Shown: positions 44,397-54,630, counted from the stretch's first letter. The stretch is DNA of 64,000 nt from Thalassospira povalilytica (GCF_002844235.1 NZ_PGTS01000005.1:248001-312000), one strand, 5' to 3'. Notes: generated from the sequence alone by a model not told the origin. Made by a program: numbers and translations.

Positions 44397-47003
44397 ATGA
44401 CGCTGCTGATCATGCGGTCCTGTGTTGTTCTGCTTTGTATCGCATTTGCGACCATTCATCCGATATCGCACCTGCATGCGCAAAACAGCCCCGCATCCCA
44501 AAACTGGACCCGTTTGCCGGGCACAGCTGTCGATATATCGATCAACAGCGACGGGCAGGCCTATGTCGTTGCCCCGGATGGCACACCATGGCGCTGGGAT
44601 GCCGAGGAACAGCGCTGGCGTAAAATGTCGGGGGATTTCGTCCGGATTTCCGCCGCAGAAGGAAACCGGCCCTGGGCTGTCAGTTCTGACGGCGTTGTTT
44701 ATCGCTATAACGGGCTGTGGTGGGAAAACAAGGATACCGACGTTGTGGATGTTGCCGCCGATACGCTTGGCAATGTCTATATTGCCAAGGTTGATGGTGC
44801 GCTCAAAAAATGGAACCCGTTGCGCAGCGAATGGCGACAGGTTGACGGAACAGCGTATCGCATTGCGCTCGACATGACCGGCAATCCCTGGGCAGTTGCC
44901 CGGGACGGGCGGGTTCGTTCCTTTGACGGCAAGGACTGGATCACCCTGCCCGGCCGCGCAACCGACATCGCAATTGGCGGCAACAATGCAGTGGTGATCG
45001 TCGATGCCGAAGGCCAGATCAGGATATGGGACCCAGCGCGACGCAGTTGGCGTATTGTCGCCGGGGTCAATGGCGCAAAAGCCACCGCCGCCGCCCCAGA
45101 TGGTGGCCCATGGGCCGTTATCGAAGGCGGTGCCATCATGGCGACAACCTTGCTGGTCGCCCCCGAAAAGATCAAAACCGAAAAAGGCCGCGCCCCGCAA
45201 AGCAGAGCGCCCCAGGCCGTTGCCCCTGTCGAAAACGCCCCCGCAGCCGTCGCATCCGGGGTTGCCGCAACACTAATATCACCACCAGGTGCCGTGCCCC
45301 CGCCCCCGGCTGTCGCGGCACCGTCAAGTGCCCCTGTTCCGGTCCCTGGCATCGTAAGCGCATCTGGTGTGTCCGCCGATGCCACTGGAAATGGGGCAAG
45401 TCAGGCCAGCAGCAGAACAGTCGCCCCGTCAGGCGGCAATGATCCGGTGCTTGATCCTGCAACCATCACAACCAGTGAAGATATTACCTTTACCGATACC
45501 CGGCAGACCGCAAAGGTCGTTTCAATCGGACGGGACGGAAGTGTGTTTGGTCTTGATGCTGGCGGAAGCATTTATCGCTGGTCCAACAGTCGTCGCCGGT
45601 TTGAAGATTTTCCGGGAACGCTGGTGCGCATCGCTGTTGATGCCGATGGCAACCCGTGGGGCATTTCCACCTTGGGCCGGGTATTTCGCCATACAGGAAA
45701 TCTTTGGAAACAAATTCCCGGTGCGACCGGATCAGACATCGCGATTGGCGGGGACGGATCGGTGGTGATCGCCGATGCCAGCGGCAATTTATCCAAACTG
45801 AATGACACAATGACCCGGTTCGATCGCATTCCCGGCCAGGGTATTTCGGTTGCGGTTGCCCCCGATGGAACCCCTTGGACCATCCGTTCTGACGGGCTGG
45901 TACAAAGATGCGATACATCGCCATGCAAGATCATCCGGCAGCGGGCCAAAAGCATCTCGATCGGTCCGGATGGCAGCGTCTATGTGGTGTCAGATACCCA
46001 GTTTCTGATGCGACTGGCTGCGAATGGCGAAGATTTTGAAGTTGTTCTGACACCGGGCCATATTCCGGAAAGTGCCGCGGTCGGACCGAACGGCTTTCCC
46101 TGGGTAGTAACCAAAGATACCCATGTTCTGGCCTCGAAATTCTTTGACCGGGACGAACAGGCAGACCGTCGCATTGCCGCATCCACCGCCGGGGATACCA
46201 CCGGCAGCGGCAATACAGCCGCCGTTGTCGATATCCCGTCAGACAACGCTTTTACATTTTCAAAAAACATAACCTTTGAAACATTTACCACGAACCTGAA
46301 TACGGTTGACGCAATGACCGTCGGACAAAATGACGGTTTCTACATATTTGGCTCGCCACTTTCGCAAGGGGCGAAACAGTTATTGAAGTTCAACACCAAG
46401 ACCAAAAAGTTTGAGCAAGTTTCCCTGTCATTCAGTCAGGACCTGATCGTGTTCGACGTGGCAAGCGATGACAGCATCTGGACCAATGGAAACAGTTCGA
46501 GTTCGATTTACAGACTGTCATCGAACGGCACTGTCCAGCGCACCTATTCCGTCACATCAGGCAATATCAGAGACCTTTCGATCGGGTCGGATGGCACGGT
46601 GTATGTCGTTATTGACGACAGGCTTTATCACCTTAAACCGGGAACAAACGCGTTTACCAAATTCAACAATGATGATGTCCGCAAGGTTGCCGTTGGCCGC
46701 GCTGGTGATTTGTGGATTGCCGATGCCAACAACATCGTACAGCAATTTACCGGAACCAGGTTCGAAAACCGCCCGTTGGGCCAAAGCACCAAGATCGAGG
46801 ATATCGGCGCCGGGTCGGACGGCAGCATCTATGTCACGGTGTTGGATGGGAACGCGTATGTGCTGAAAAAATGGAATGCCACCAACAGCTCGTTTGACAA
46901 GGTCAACAACATCAATGCCGACAAGGTCGACGTGCTTTCCGATGGCCGCCCCTGGATCACAGATACCAACAGCAATACGGATGCAAAACGCGCCAAGGAC
47001 TAG
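44397..47003 (+). CDS. Exported multi-propeller tectonin protein
   Basis: About 868 residues with a signal peptide (about 1-29, cleavage near LHA-Q). It carries three blocks of tectonin/propeller repeats: about 35-250, 375-600 and 640-850, each of five to six W-x-x-I/LPG...DI-I-x-DG-x-(P)W-x-I...G-x-I/V-x-R units; the first two are joined by a Pro/Ala/Val-rich linker (about 255-360). Repeats are interrupted by single charged tails and no catalytic motif was seen, so a binding or scaffold role is likely. ATG 44397 follows CGAGG by 8 bases. It lies 36 bases after the secretin gene and shares its operon. Confidence 0.8.
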   Translation: MTLLIMRSCVVLLCIAFATIHPISHLHAQNSPASQNWTRLPGTAVDISINSDGQAYVVAPDGTPWRWDAEEQRWRKMSGDFVRISAAEGNRPWAVSSDGVVYRYNGLWWENKDTDVVDVAADTLGNVYIAKVDGALKKWNPLRSEWRQVDGTAYRIALDMTGNPWAVARDGRVRSFDGKDWITLPGRATDIAIGGNNAVVIVDAEGQIRIWDPARRSWRIVAGVNGAKATAAAPDGGPWAVIEGGAIMATTLLVAPEKIKTEKGRAPQSRAPQAVAPVENAPAAVASGVAATLISPPGAVPPPPAVAAPSSAPVPVPGIVSASGVSADATGNGASQASSRTVAPSGGNDPVLDPATITTSEDITFTDTRQTAKVVSIGRDGSVFGLDAGGSIYRWSNSRRRFEDFPGTLVRIAVDADGNPWGISTLGRVFRHTGNLWKQIPGATGSDIAIGGDGSVVIADASGNLSKLNDTMTRFDRIPGQGISVAVAPDGTPWTIRSDGLVQRCDTSPCKIIRQRAKSISIGPDGSVYVVSDTQFLMRLAANGEDFEVVLTPGHIPESAAVGPNGFPWVVTKDTHVLASKFFDRDEQADRRIAASTAGDTTGSGNTAAVVDIPSDNAFTFSKNITFETFTTNLNTVDAMTVGQNDGFYIFGSPLSQGAKQLLKFNTKTKKFEQVSLSFSQDLIVFDVASDDSIWTNGNSSSSIYRLSSNGTVQRTYSVTSGNIRDLSIGSDGTVYVVIDDRLYHLKPGTNAFTKFNNDDVRKVAVGRAGDLWIADANNIVQQFTGTRFENRPLGQSTKIEDIGAGSDGSIYVTVLDGNAYVLKKWNATNSSFDKVNNINADKVDVLSDGRPWITDTNSNTDAKRAKD

Positions 47004-47165
47004 GTGCGGTGTTTCCAACCAATTTATTGTCAACAAAATCATTACCCAATTGCAGATCAACCCAACCTGAAAATGGCTGAACTTATACTGGTCCATCGAC
47101 AAACTGGATGAACGTCCGGCAGCAGTAGAGGTCTGATCAATCCGGTTCTGTCTGTTTGGTCCGAA

Positions 47166-48086
<921 letters not shown>

Positions 48087-48134
48087 CTTCAGGCTCCTGT
48101 CCATTGTCCGGGATTTCGCATTGTTTGCAGGGAC

Positions 48135-48161
48135 AACGCACCGGCTGAACAATTTCTTCCG
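48135..48161 (-). promoter_or_regulatory. ECF-type promoter of the Gly-rich gene
   Basis: On the minus strand CGGAAGAAAT is followed after 12 bases by GCGTTGTC (plus coordinates 48160 down to about 48134), i.e. GGAAG-N17-CGTT. Identical element and spacing occur in front of the divergent sigma gene. About 50 bases before the gene start. Confidence 0.7.
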
Positions 48162-48202
48162 CACCCCGGCAAATAATTTCCAAATATTTTTTTCATCTGT
48201 GA

Positions 48203-48232
48203 CGGAAGAAATAGCCACATGCAGGCGTTATC
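48203..48232 (+). promoter_or_regulatory. ECF-type autoregulatory promoter of the sigma gene
   Basis: CGGAAGAAAT (48203-48212), 12 bases, GCGTTATC (48225-48232): GGAAG-N17-CGTT. The same 10-base -35 region and spacing occur on the opposite strand in front of the Gly-rich gene. The -10 element overlaps the ATG at 48219, which argues that translation begins further downstream. Confidence 0.65.
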
Positions 48233-48272
48233 TAGACAACAGGACCACAAATTCGGAAATGGAACTTTTGGT

Positions 48273-48797
48273 TTGGAGACTGCACTTCGCTCAGAATTGA
48301 CCGGCCTACTCCCGCGTGCCATGCGATTTGCAAGGTCTCTGACTCGCGATACGGTGGCAGCAGAGGATCTGGTGCAAACTGCTTATATCAAGGCCGTCGA
48401 ACGTATTGATCAGTTTGAGCCTGGCACCCGGCTTGACAGTTGGCTGTATCGCATCATCCAGACAAGCTGGATCGATGAGAAACGTCGCGACCAAAGACGC
48501 GGCAATGTTGTTTCATTTGAAGATGCCCGTGACACCGTCATGCCCATGCAAAAACATGGCGGAACCGACCGGATCTTTTTGCAATCTGCCATGGCATCAC
48601 TGGTCGAAGATCAGCGTGCGGCCATGACACTGGTTTTGATTGAAGGATACAGCTATCGCGAAGCTGCTGACATTCTGGGCGTGCCCGATGGAACCGTGAT
48701 GAGCCGCGTTGCACGGGCCCGCAAGACACTGGCCGCCCTGCATGACGATGATAGCAATTTGACAAATAATGACGGCATCCAAAGAGGTTCGCCATGA
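48273..48797 (+). CDS. ECF-subfamily RNA polymerase sigma factor
   Basis: About 174 residues with the two ECF domains: region 2 (LVQTAYIKAVERIDQFEPGTRLDSWLYRIIQTSWIDEKRR) for -10 and core binding and region 4 (about 110-165, EGYSYREAADILGVPDGTVMSRVARARKTL) for -35 recognition. A longer reading from ATG 48219 (192 residues) is possible, but its start lies inside the probable promoter; the TTG at 48273 has GGAAC 7 bases upstream. The stop overlaps the next gene by four bases (ATGA), the usual sigma/anti-sigma coupling. It most likely drives itself and the Gly-rich gene. Confidence 0.88.
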   Translation: METALRSELTGLLPRAMRFARSLTRDTVAAEDLVQTAYIKAVERIDQFEPGTRLDSWLYRIIQTSWIDEKRRDQRRGNVVSFEDARDTVMPMQKHGGTDRIFLQSAMASLVEDQRAAMTLVLIEGYSYREAADILGVPDGTVMSRVARARKTLAALHDDDSNLTNNDGIQRGSP

Positions 48798-49570
48798 CCA
48801 CTGAACTTATGGAACAGGACTACATTCTGTTGTCAGCCTATATCGACGGCGAACTTGCACCGGCCGAGTGCCGCAAGCTTGAAGACCGGATCGCCAATTG
48901 CCCGGAGCTGAGCCGCCAGTTCAATATCATGGCCGGACAGGCAGTTGTTCTGCGCAACCAGTCCAATCGACTTCTTGATGATCACGTCTATCCGGAGCTG
49001 AGCAAAAGCATCCAGGATATCCTTGATCAGAAGCCGGTTGAAAAACGTGGCACCATGCATGACGCAGGCAATGTGCATACGGGACCACGTGCCGCGAACA
49101 ACAATAATGCAATCTGGACCGGTATCGGTGCGGCCGCCGCCGTCCTGATCGCATTCGTTGGTGGTAACTGGTTTAACGAAAATCTTGTCAATGACCCGCA
49201 GGCAAGCGGATCACAAAACGCGGCACAAATGACGGCCTTTTCCCCGATCGGCAATCCGGTTCTTGATCAGGAAATCAGCCTGACTTTGGAAAAGACACTC
49301 AGCGGTGAAATTCGCCATGTAGCGCTGGATAGCGACCAGAAAGGCGGTTCCGAAACGTTGATCGAGCCCCTTCGAACCTTCAGACAAGGAGGCCGTTTCT
49401 GCCGCGAATACCAGGTCAGCTTCGCTACTGACCAGATAACGGGCAGTGAAACAGCGTTCTACGGGCGGGCATGTCGTACCGGCGAAGGTCAATGGGAAAC
49501 GGTTTATCGCCTGATCCCGGGCGTTGATTTGCCTGATCTGGAACCGCCCGCACCAGATCATAAATTGTAA
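48794..49570 (+). CDS. Membrane anti-sigma factor with C-terminal Cys domain
   Basis: 258 residues. The N-terminal cytoplasmic part (about 1-80, DYILLSAYIDGELAPAECRKLEDRIANCPEL) has the anti-sigma zinc-finger-like helical arrangement but lacks the HX3CX2C zinc cluster; one transmembrane helix spans about 107-125. The periplasmic part ends with a Cys203...Cys227 domain (FCREYQ...GRACRTGEGQWE) resembling the C-terminal surface-antigen (17-kDa type) module, also present in the downstream lipoprotein. Translationally coupled to the sigma gene. A signal sensed in the periplasm presumably releases the sigma factor. Confidence 0.85.
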   Translation: MTTELMEQDYILLSAYIDGELAPAECRKLEDRIANCPELSRQFNIMAGQAVVLRNQSNRLLDDHVYPELSKSIQDILDQKPVEKRGTMHDAGNVHTGPRAANNNNAIWTGIGAAAAVLIAFVGGNWFNENLVNDPQASGSQNAAQMTAFSPIGNPVLDQEISLTLEKTLSGEIRHVALDSDQKGGSETLIEPLRTFRQGGRFCREYQVSFATDQITGSETAFYGRACRTGEGQWETVYRLIPGVDLPDLEPPAPDHKL

Positions 49571-49581
49571 TTGCCCGGTTG

Positions 49582-49610
49582 GGACGAAGGCCGGGCTTCG
49601 TCCTTGTCTG
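49582..49610 (+). terminator. Weak hairpin between anti-sigma and lipoprotein genes
   Basis: GGACGAAG/CTTCGTCC stem (49582-49589, 49596-49603) followed by TTGTCTGT. Possible partial terminator. Confidence 0.45.
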
Positions 49611-49680
49611 TCATGCTCAACGACACAACAAAAAAACACGACGCAAATATCGACCAAAAAGAATAAGCAGGATCAGGACT

Positions 49681-50676
49681 ATGAAGATGCCGACACTTTC
49701 GCGTCACTTCGGGGCGCTTTCATGCGTTTTGGCGCTTTCATCATTGGGGGCCTGTCAGACCCTTGATGATTTTGGTGCCAAGCTGAATGAACTGAATGAC
49801 GGCATGGGGCAATATGCCGAGAAGACGGTAAATACCGGTCCCGAACTGGCGCCCGCCACCCTCCCCGATTTCGGAATTGGTGATGCCTTTGTCTTTGACA
49901 GTGGTCGTGCCATCTATGTCGAAAAAATAAGCGGCGATAACTTTGTCTGGAATGGTGGTGGCGACTATCGCTTTGAAACCAGTGCCGATTTCACCGGCCC
50001 CAATCTGGAATGGTCCTATACCGACAAGGAAGACCGCAAACGGTCGGGCACCACAACCATCAAGGAGGGCTCGCAATCCCTGTGGCCACTTGAATATGAC
50101 AAGATGGTTCGGATTTCGACCAAGTCCGAAAACATCGATCCTGACACCGGCAAGGTCAACAGCTATGACCAGTGGCTGACCTGCAAGGTGCCCGCAACCG
50201 AACGGATCGAAGTCCCTGCCGGCACCTTTGACACCTATGTCATCGAATGTTCGCGCTATTATAAGCAGTGGTGGATGCAAACCACCAAATGGTGGTACGC
50301 GCCCGAGATCGGCTTTTATGTCAAACGTGATCGTTCCTGGAACTCGGGAACCGATCATAGCGAGGAACTTCTGACCTATGGCCCCGCACCAACAAAAATA
50401 GCGAAAAACGCACAAGAACAGTTGGCCAAAACAGTTCAAACCGCACTTGAGAACAATAACTCGGGCGACGCAGAAAAAACGCATGCCGGATCAATCGAGA
50501 TTGTGGTCACCCCCATCAAAACCGTTCAAACCGACAAAGGCATCTGGTGCAGAACGTATCGTCAAGAATTGACCGCCCGCAAACGTACCAGCCAACAGGT
50601 CAAATCGGCGTGCCGTACGGAAACGGGTTGGGTGATTGAAGATCAGGTTGCTGAAGTCAAGACAACAGAGATGTGA
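49681..50676 (+). CDS. Lipoprotein with C-terminal Cys surface-antigen module
   Basis: 331 residues, function unknown. Signal peptide with lipobox LGAC (Cys25). The body is beta-rich with many Trp/Tyr (VWNGGG, WWMQTTKWWYAPEIGFYVKRDRSWN). The C-terminus carries Cys290 (WCRTYRQ) and Cys311 (CRTETGWV), a layout like Cys203/Cys227 in the anti-sigma factor encoded upstream, suggesting a shared module. The ATG at 49681 follows CAGGATCAGGACT. It lies about 110 bases after the anti-sigma gene on the same strand and is probably part of the sigma-factor regulon, maybe a sensor or effector in the envelope. Confidence 0.75.
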   Translation: MKMPTLSRHFGALSCVLALSSLGACQTLDDFGAKLNELNDGMGQYAEKTVNTGPELAPATLPDFGIGDAFVFDSGRAIYVEKISGDNFVWNGGGDYRFETSADFTGPNLEWSYTDKEDRKRSGTTTIKEGSQSLWPLEYDKMVRISTKSENIDPDTGKVNSYDQWLTCKVPATERIEVPAGTFDTYVIECSRYYKQWWMQTTKWWYAPEIGFYVKRDRSWNSGTDHSEELLTYGPAPTKIAKNAQEQLAKTVQTALENNNSGDAEKTHAGSIEIVVTPIKTVQTDKGIWCRTYRQELTARKRTSQQVKSACRTETGWVIEDQVAEVKTTEM

Positions 50677-50739
50677 AATCGGCCGGTGCCTTAAACTGGA
50701 TGCAAACCGGATCCGGCGCAGTTTCGACTGTCCTGCCCG

Positions 50740-51498
50740 TCAATATTCCGCCGTGGCCAGGATGCTGTCCAGTTCGCCGCTTTGACGTAGTTGCAACAAG
50801 CCAACATTGAATTCGGCGATGATTTTTGCCGCATCTGCATTGTTTTTGCCAACAATGAAGTGAAGTGGCATGTCCGACAGGCCTTCTTCGATATGGCCGA
50901 AATCGTCAAAGGGCAGTCCGGCGGCCTGGATTGCGCCCAGGGCTTCGGGGATCGGGCTGATGACGCTGTCAACACGCCCGGCATCGAGCAGTTTGAAACA
51001 TGTTTTCATATCGGGTGGCGACACGCGTTTTGCCTGTCCATTGCCAAAAAGCCGCCCGGCATAGCCAAGTTCGGCATAGCCCAGCGGCAGGCACAGGCTT
51101 TTGCCCAGAAGATCGACCTTGTCATCAAAACGTACCCCGTTGCGCGAATACCAGCCATAGGCCTTAAGGCTTGTGATCGGGTCGGAAAACAGCACCGATT
51201 TGGCGCGGGTACGGGTAAAGGCATAGGGGAATGTGCCATCGACATTTCCCTCGACCGTCAATTCATATCCCTTAAGCCATGAACGCCAGATGATGGTGAC
51301 GGTTTCATACCCGGCGCGTTCGAACACCGTGCGCACGATCTCGGTAACAATGCCGCCACCGGCAATATCGCGGTCGGTAAAGGGGGGAAAGGCATCGCCG
51401 GTGACAAAGCGCAACTCCCTGGCCTGGGCGGAGACGGCAAGGATGCTCCCCCAAAGGATCAAAACCCATTTCAATGCGCGCCAGTGCGACCTGTTCAT
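50740..51498 (-). CDS. Solute-binding family 3-type periplasmic protein
   Basis: 252 residues with a signal peptide (about 1-26, AQA-R). The mature part follows the family 3 (amino-acid-type) binding-protein pattern: FVTGDAFPPFTDRDIAGGGIVTEIVRTVFERAG, then AFTRTRAKSVLFSDPI and a GKSLCLPLGYAEL stretch, with Cys136/Cys166-type residues that may form a disulfide. No permease or ATPase is adjacent; many such orphans act as signalling inputs. Transcribed convergently with the preceding lipoprotein gene. Confidence 0.82.
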   Translation of the reverse strand: MNRSHWRALKWVLILWGSILAVSAQARELRFVTGDAFPPFTDRDIAGGGIVTEIVRTVFERAGYETVTIIWRSWLKGYELTVEGNVDGTFPYAFTRTRAKSVLFSDPITSLKAYGWYSRNGVRFDDKVDLLGKSLCLPLGYAELGYAGRLFGNGQAKRVSPPDMKTCFKLLDAGRVDSVISPIPEALGAIQAAGLPFDDFGHIEEGLSDMPLHFIVGKNNADAAKIIAEFNVGLLQLRQSGELDSILATAEY

Positions 51499-51599
51499 GC
51501 GGATCGCTATCCTTTTGTTGCGTTCCTTTTACAGGTTAGACAGCAGAGGCACGGTTTCAAGGCAACAGCCCCGCACCCGATGCTATCCTTTAGCCGCAT

Positions 51600-51636
51600 G
51601 CAAAACGCCCTGATCACGAAAATCAGGGCGTTTTGC
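51600..51636. terminator. Bidirectional terminator
   Basis: 15-bp perfect stem GCAAAACGCCCTGAT (51600-51614) with its complement (51622-51636); both flanks contain A/T runs. Downstream of the pirin gene on the minus strand. Confidence 0.85.
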
Positions 51637-51674
51637 GTTGAATTCATCGGGAAATTTTTTCGATCACCGCATCA

Positions 51675-52538
51675 TCACGATGCCGCCTTGCGCACGAAAG
51701 TGCCGCGCTGATAATCGTCAAAGGCCTGCATCAGTTCCTGTTTGCTGCTCATGACGAACGGGCCATAGCGGACCACCTGTTCATTGATCGGACGGGCTGC
51801 AATCACCAGCATGCGCCCGCCGTCCGAGCCGCCCTTAAGGGTCACGCCATCACCATCGTCAAGAATGGCCAGATGATGGGTCGGCACATCCTTGCCGCCA
51901 ACCACCGCATCGCCGATAAAGACATAAACCACCGCAGTGTGCCCTTTGGGTAGCGGCACCGTGACTTCGGCCCCGGCATCAAGTTTGGCATCGACAAAGA
52001 CCGGATCGGTCGAAATGCCGTTGATCGGCCCGGTTGCCCCATGCATCGATCCCGCAAGCAAGCGCAATTGCGCACCCGCCACCGGTTCGATTTCCGGTAA
52101 TTCATCGGGTTCCATATTCTGATAGCGCGGATCAATCATCTTGTCCTTGGCCGGCAGGTTGATCCAAAGCTGGAAACCCTGCAAAAGACCATTTTCCTGT
52201 TCGGGGGTCTCGGAATGGACGATGCCGCTGCCGGCTGTCATCCATTGTCCGCCGCCCGACCGCAGGATGCCTTCATTGCCCATGCTGTCCTTGTGACGCA
52301 TGGCCCCTTCGACCATGTAGGTCACGGTTTCAAAGCCGCGATGGGGATGTTCGGGAAAGCCCGCAATATATTCATCGGGATTGTCGGTCGACAGGGAATC
52401 AAGCATCAGAAACGGATCAAGCATATCAAGCTGCGGCGTTCCGATTGACCGTTTCAGCGACACCCCCGCACCATCGGATGTATCCATGGCGCGCAAAACC
52501 CGTTTGACGGCGCGTGCATTTGCCACTGTGTCAGACAT
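51675..52538 (-). CDS. Pirin-family protein
   Basis: Cupin-fold metal protein; bacterial pirins include quercetin dioxygenases and regulators, so the exact role is open. 287 residues. The metal-binding set is intact: His64 and His66 (PEHPHRGFE), His108 and Glu110 (IVHSE). The double-cupin length is typical. Single gene with its own terminator; next to wrbA on the same strand but separated by about 180 bases. Confidence 0.9.
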   Translation of the reverse strand: MSDTVANARAVKRVLRAMDTSDGAGVSLKRSIGTPQLDMLDPFLMLDSLSTDNPDEYIAGFPEHPHRGFETVTYMVEGAMRHKDSMGNEGILRSGGGQWMTAGSGIVHSETPEQENGLLQGFQLWINLPAKDKMIDPRYQNMEPDELPEIEPVAGAQLRLLAGSMHGATGPINGISTDPVFVDAKLDAGAEVTVPLPKGHTAVVYVFIGDAVVGGKDVPTHHLAILDDGDGVTLKGGSDGGRMLVIAARPINEQVVRYGPFVMSSKQELMQAFDDYQRGTFVRKAAS

Positions 52539-52658
52539 GTCAAATCTCCTGTGCGTGCCGGTGCAGCCACCGGGTGAATTTCATATCCATCACTGTCGCA
52601 CAAAACTGTCGCCAAACAAGACGTAATCAGGCATCTGATTGTTTACCAGGCGGCAACA

Positions 52659-52694
52659 AAAAAATGGCAGCACCGGAAACCGGCACTGCCATTT
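52659..52694 (-). terminator. Terminator of wrbA
   Basis: Near-perfect stem AAATGGCAG..CCGG/CCGG..CTGCCATTT with two mismatched pairs, followed on the minus strand by a T run (plus-strand A-run at 52658-52664). Confidence 0.8.
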
Positions 52695-52715
52695 GATCGT
52701 GATAAAGCCTGAAAA

Positions 52716-53318
52716 TCAGCCCGCCAGTTTGGCAGCGAGTTCGGCAACGTGTTTGCCCTGGAACTTGGCAATATCAAGTTCGTTTTCAGACGGCTGACGC
52801 GATCCGTCCGCCCCGGCAAGCGTTGTTGCACCATAGGGCGAACCACCGGTAATTTCGTCCATATTGGTCAGCCCCGAACAGCTATAGGGCACACCGACAA
52901 TCACCATGCCATGATGCAAAAGCGTCGTATGGGTCGAGGTGATGGTGGTTTCCTGACCGCCATGCTGGGTGCCGGTCGATGCAAACACCGAACCGATTTT
53001 GCCGATCAATGCACCCTTGGCCCAAAGACCACCGGTCTGATCAAGGAAATTGCGCATCTGGGCGGACATATTGCCAAAGCGGGTCGGCACGCCAAAGATG
53101 ATGGCATCATATTCCGGAAGATCGGAAACGGATGCGACCGGTGCCACCTGATCAAGTTTCGCGCCGGCGGCCTTGGCCGCATCTTCGGGCATGATTTCAG
53201 GGACGCGTTTGACATCGACCTGCGTTCCGGCAACGCCACGTGCGCCTTCTGCCACGGCATTTGCCATGGTTTCGATGTGACCATACATCGAATAATAAAG
53301 AACCAGTACCTTTGCCAT
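52716..53318 (-). CDS. wrbA: NAD(P)H:quinone oxidoreductase WrbA
   Basis: Flavodoxin-fold FMN enzyme that reduces quinones by two electrons, protecting against redox cycling. 200 residues, the usual length. FMN phosphate loop [13 protein letters not shown] (7-19), [24 protein letters not shown] and [10 protein letters not shown] signatures all match the type IV family. ATG 53318 follows AGGAGG. Single gene with terminator. Confidence 0.95.
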   Translation of the reverse strand: MAKVLVLYYSMYGHIETMANAVAEGARGVAGTQVDVKRVPEIMPEDAAKAAGAKLDQVAPVASVSDLPEYDAIIFGVPTRFGNMSAQMRNFLDQTGGLWAKGALIGKIGSVFASTGTQHGGQETTITSTHTTLLHHGMVIVGVPYSCSGLTNMDEITGGSPYGATTLAGADGSRQPSENELDIAKFQGKHVAELAAKLAG

Positions 53319-53445
53319 TTCTGCCTCCTTGGTTGAATTTCATGAACAGCAATGATGACTTGCCTGTGCCTGTCTGATAACGCTCAGATTGGAAACAGAC
53401 TGCTTCGAAAATCGAAAATATCGAGCGAACCGGCGCTCCGACCGG

Positions 53446-54492
53446 TCAGGATGCCGGATTGCGCGCCAGGAACTGGACAACCTGATCAGGGAAATCGGTG
53501 AAAATGCCATTGATCCCGGCATCGTCAAAAATCGCCGTCAGGGCAATGTTCATATCCCCGGCCCATTTGGGCAGCTGATCGGCACGCAGGGTATAGGGAT
53601 GAACAAGCAGTTGCGCGCGCTGGGCGGCAATCAAGGTCGGGGTCATGGTGGCCTTGCCATTTTCACCAAGGCCTGAAATCACCTGTGGCAACCACGGACC
53701 GATACCGTCGACCACCTTGGCCATTTCAACAATGCCTTCGCCCGATTTCAGATAGTCATAATCGGTTCCCGCCGGTGCGCCCCAGCGGTTCTCGCCCAGA
53801 AGCTGCACCAGCTTGCCCTGGTAATGCAGTTCGTTGCGAATGCGCTGGGTCTCGGCCCAGTCAAAGCATTGCACAAACGAATTCGAATTCGGGTTGTTAT
53901 AGCCCCATTTTTCAAGAACCGAGATCACGGTTTTGGCAATATCCTGACCTTCGCCACGATGGAATGCCGGGTCCTTGATTTCCGGATAAATGCCGACATC
54001 GCGGCCGGTCGAATGATTAAGACCCTGGATAAGTTTGATTTCTTCTTCAAGGGTCGGGATTTCAAACATGGCGAAATCACCGGGGAAGCGGTTTTCATAG
54101 ACCTGCTTGCCACTATCGGCCTTGAACCGTTCGGTCACCGTCAGGGATTTGAGCTCCGCCAGGGTGAAATCAATCACGTAATAGCGCCCGTCATCCCGTT
54201 TGCGATCGGGGAATTTGCGGGCAACGTCGGTGGTTGTATCAAGATGAATATCATGCAGAACCACAGGGACCCCGTCCTTGGACAGCACCACATCCTGTTC
54301 GATGTAATCAGCCCCCATGCCATAGGCCAGCGCCTTGGCCGGAAGTGTATGTTCGGGCAAATATCCCGATGCCCCGCGATGGGCGATCACGACCTGCTCG
54401 GCCTGAATATCCTGCGCCTGGGCCAGGCTGACAGAACCAGCCATCAACAGCCCGACGGCCAGAACACTCGACTTGATCAAATTTTTCACCGG
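53446..54492 (-). CDS. glpQ: Glycerophosphodiester phosphodiesterase, periplasmic
   Basis: Hydrolyses glycerophosphodiesters to glycerol-3-phosphate and alcohol. 348 residues with a signal peptide (about 1-28, AQA-Q). GDPD TIM-barrel with catalytic His39-Arg40 (AHRGASGYLPEHT), Glu66/Asp68 metal ligands (YIEQDVV) and His81 (LHD). ATG 54492 has AAGGAAA 8 bases upstream; a GTG eight codons earlier is not preferred. It would feed the UgpABCE-like importer at 26.7-31 kb although the genes are not adjacent. Confidence 0.92.
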   Translation of the reverse strand, partial: PVKNLIKSSVLAVGLLMAGSVSLAQAQDIQAEQVVIAHRGASGYLPEHTLPAKALAYGMGADYIEQDVVLSKDGVPVVLHDIHLDTTTDVARKFPDRKRDDGRYYVIDFTLAELKSLTVTERFKADSGKQVYENRFPGDFAMFEIPTLEEEIKLIQGLNHSTGRDVGIYPEIKDPAFHRGEGQDIAKTVISVLEKWGYNNPNSNSFVQCFDWAETQRIRNELHYQGKLVQLLGENRWGAPAGTDYDYLKSGEGIVEMAKVVDGIGPWLPQVISGLGENGKATMTPTLIAAQRAQLLVHPYTLRADQLPKWAGDMNIALTAIFDDAGINGIFTDFPDQVVQFLARNPAS

Positions 54493-54630
54493 CATCCCAG
54501 ATTTCCTTTTTATCACGGCCCCTTTTTCGGGGATTCTGGACTATAGGCGCGGTTTCACGGCTCAGAAATCCCTGTCGGGCATCCCGAGACAATCTTCATG
54601 AAACTGTTACTCTATCCGGGTAACGCGGGC

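Noticed and set aside
44034..45200. A 388-codon open frame opposite the secretin/tectonin junction
   Set aside because: It crosses two coherent genes; no ribosome site or family match.
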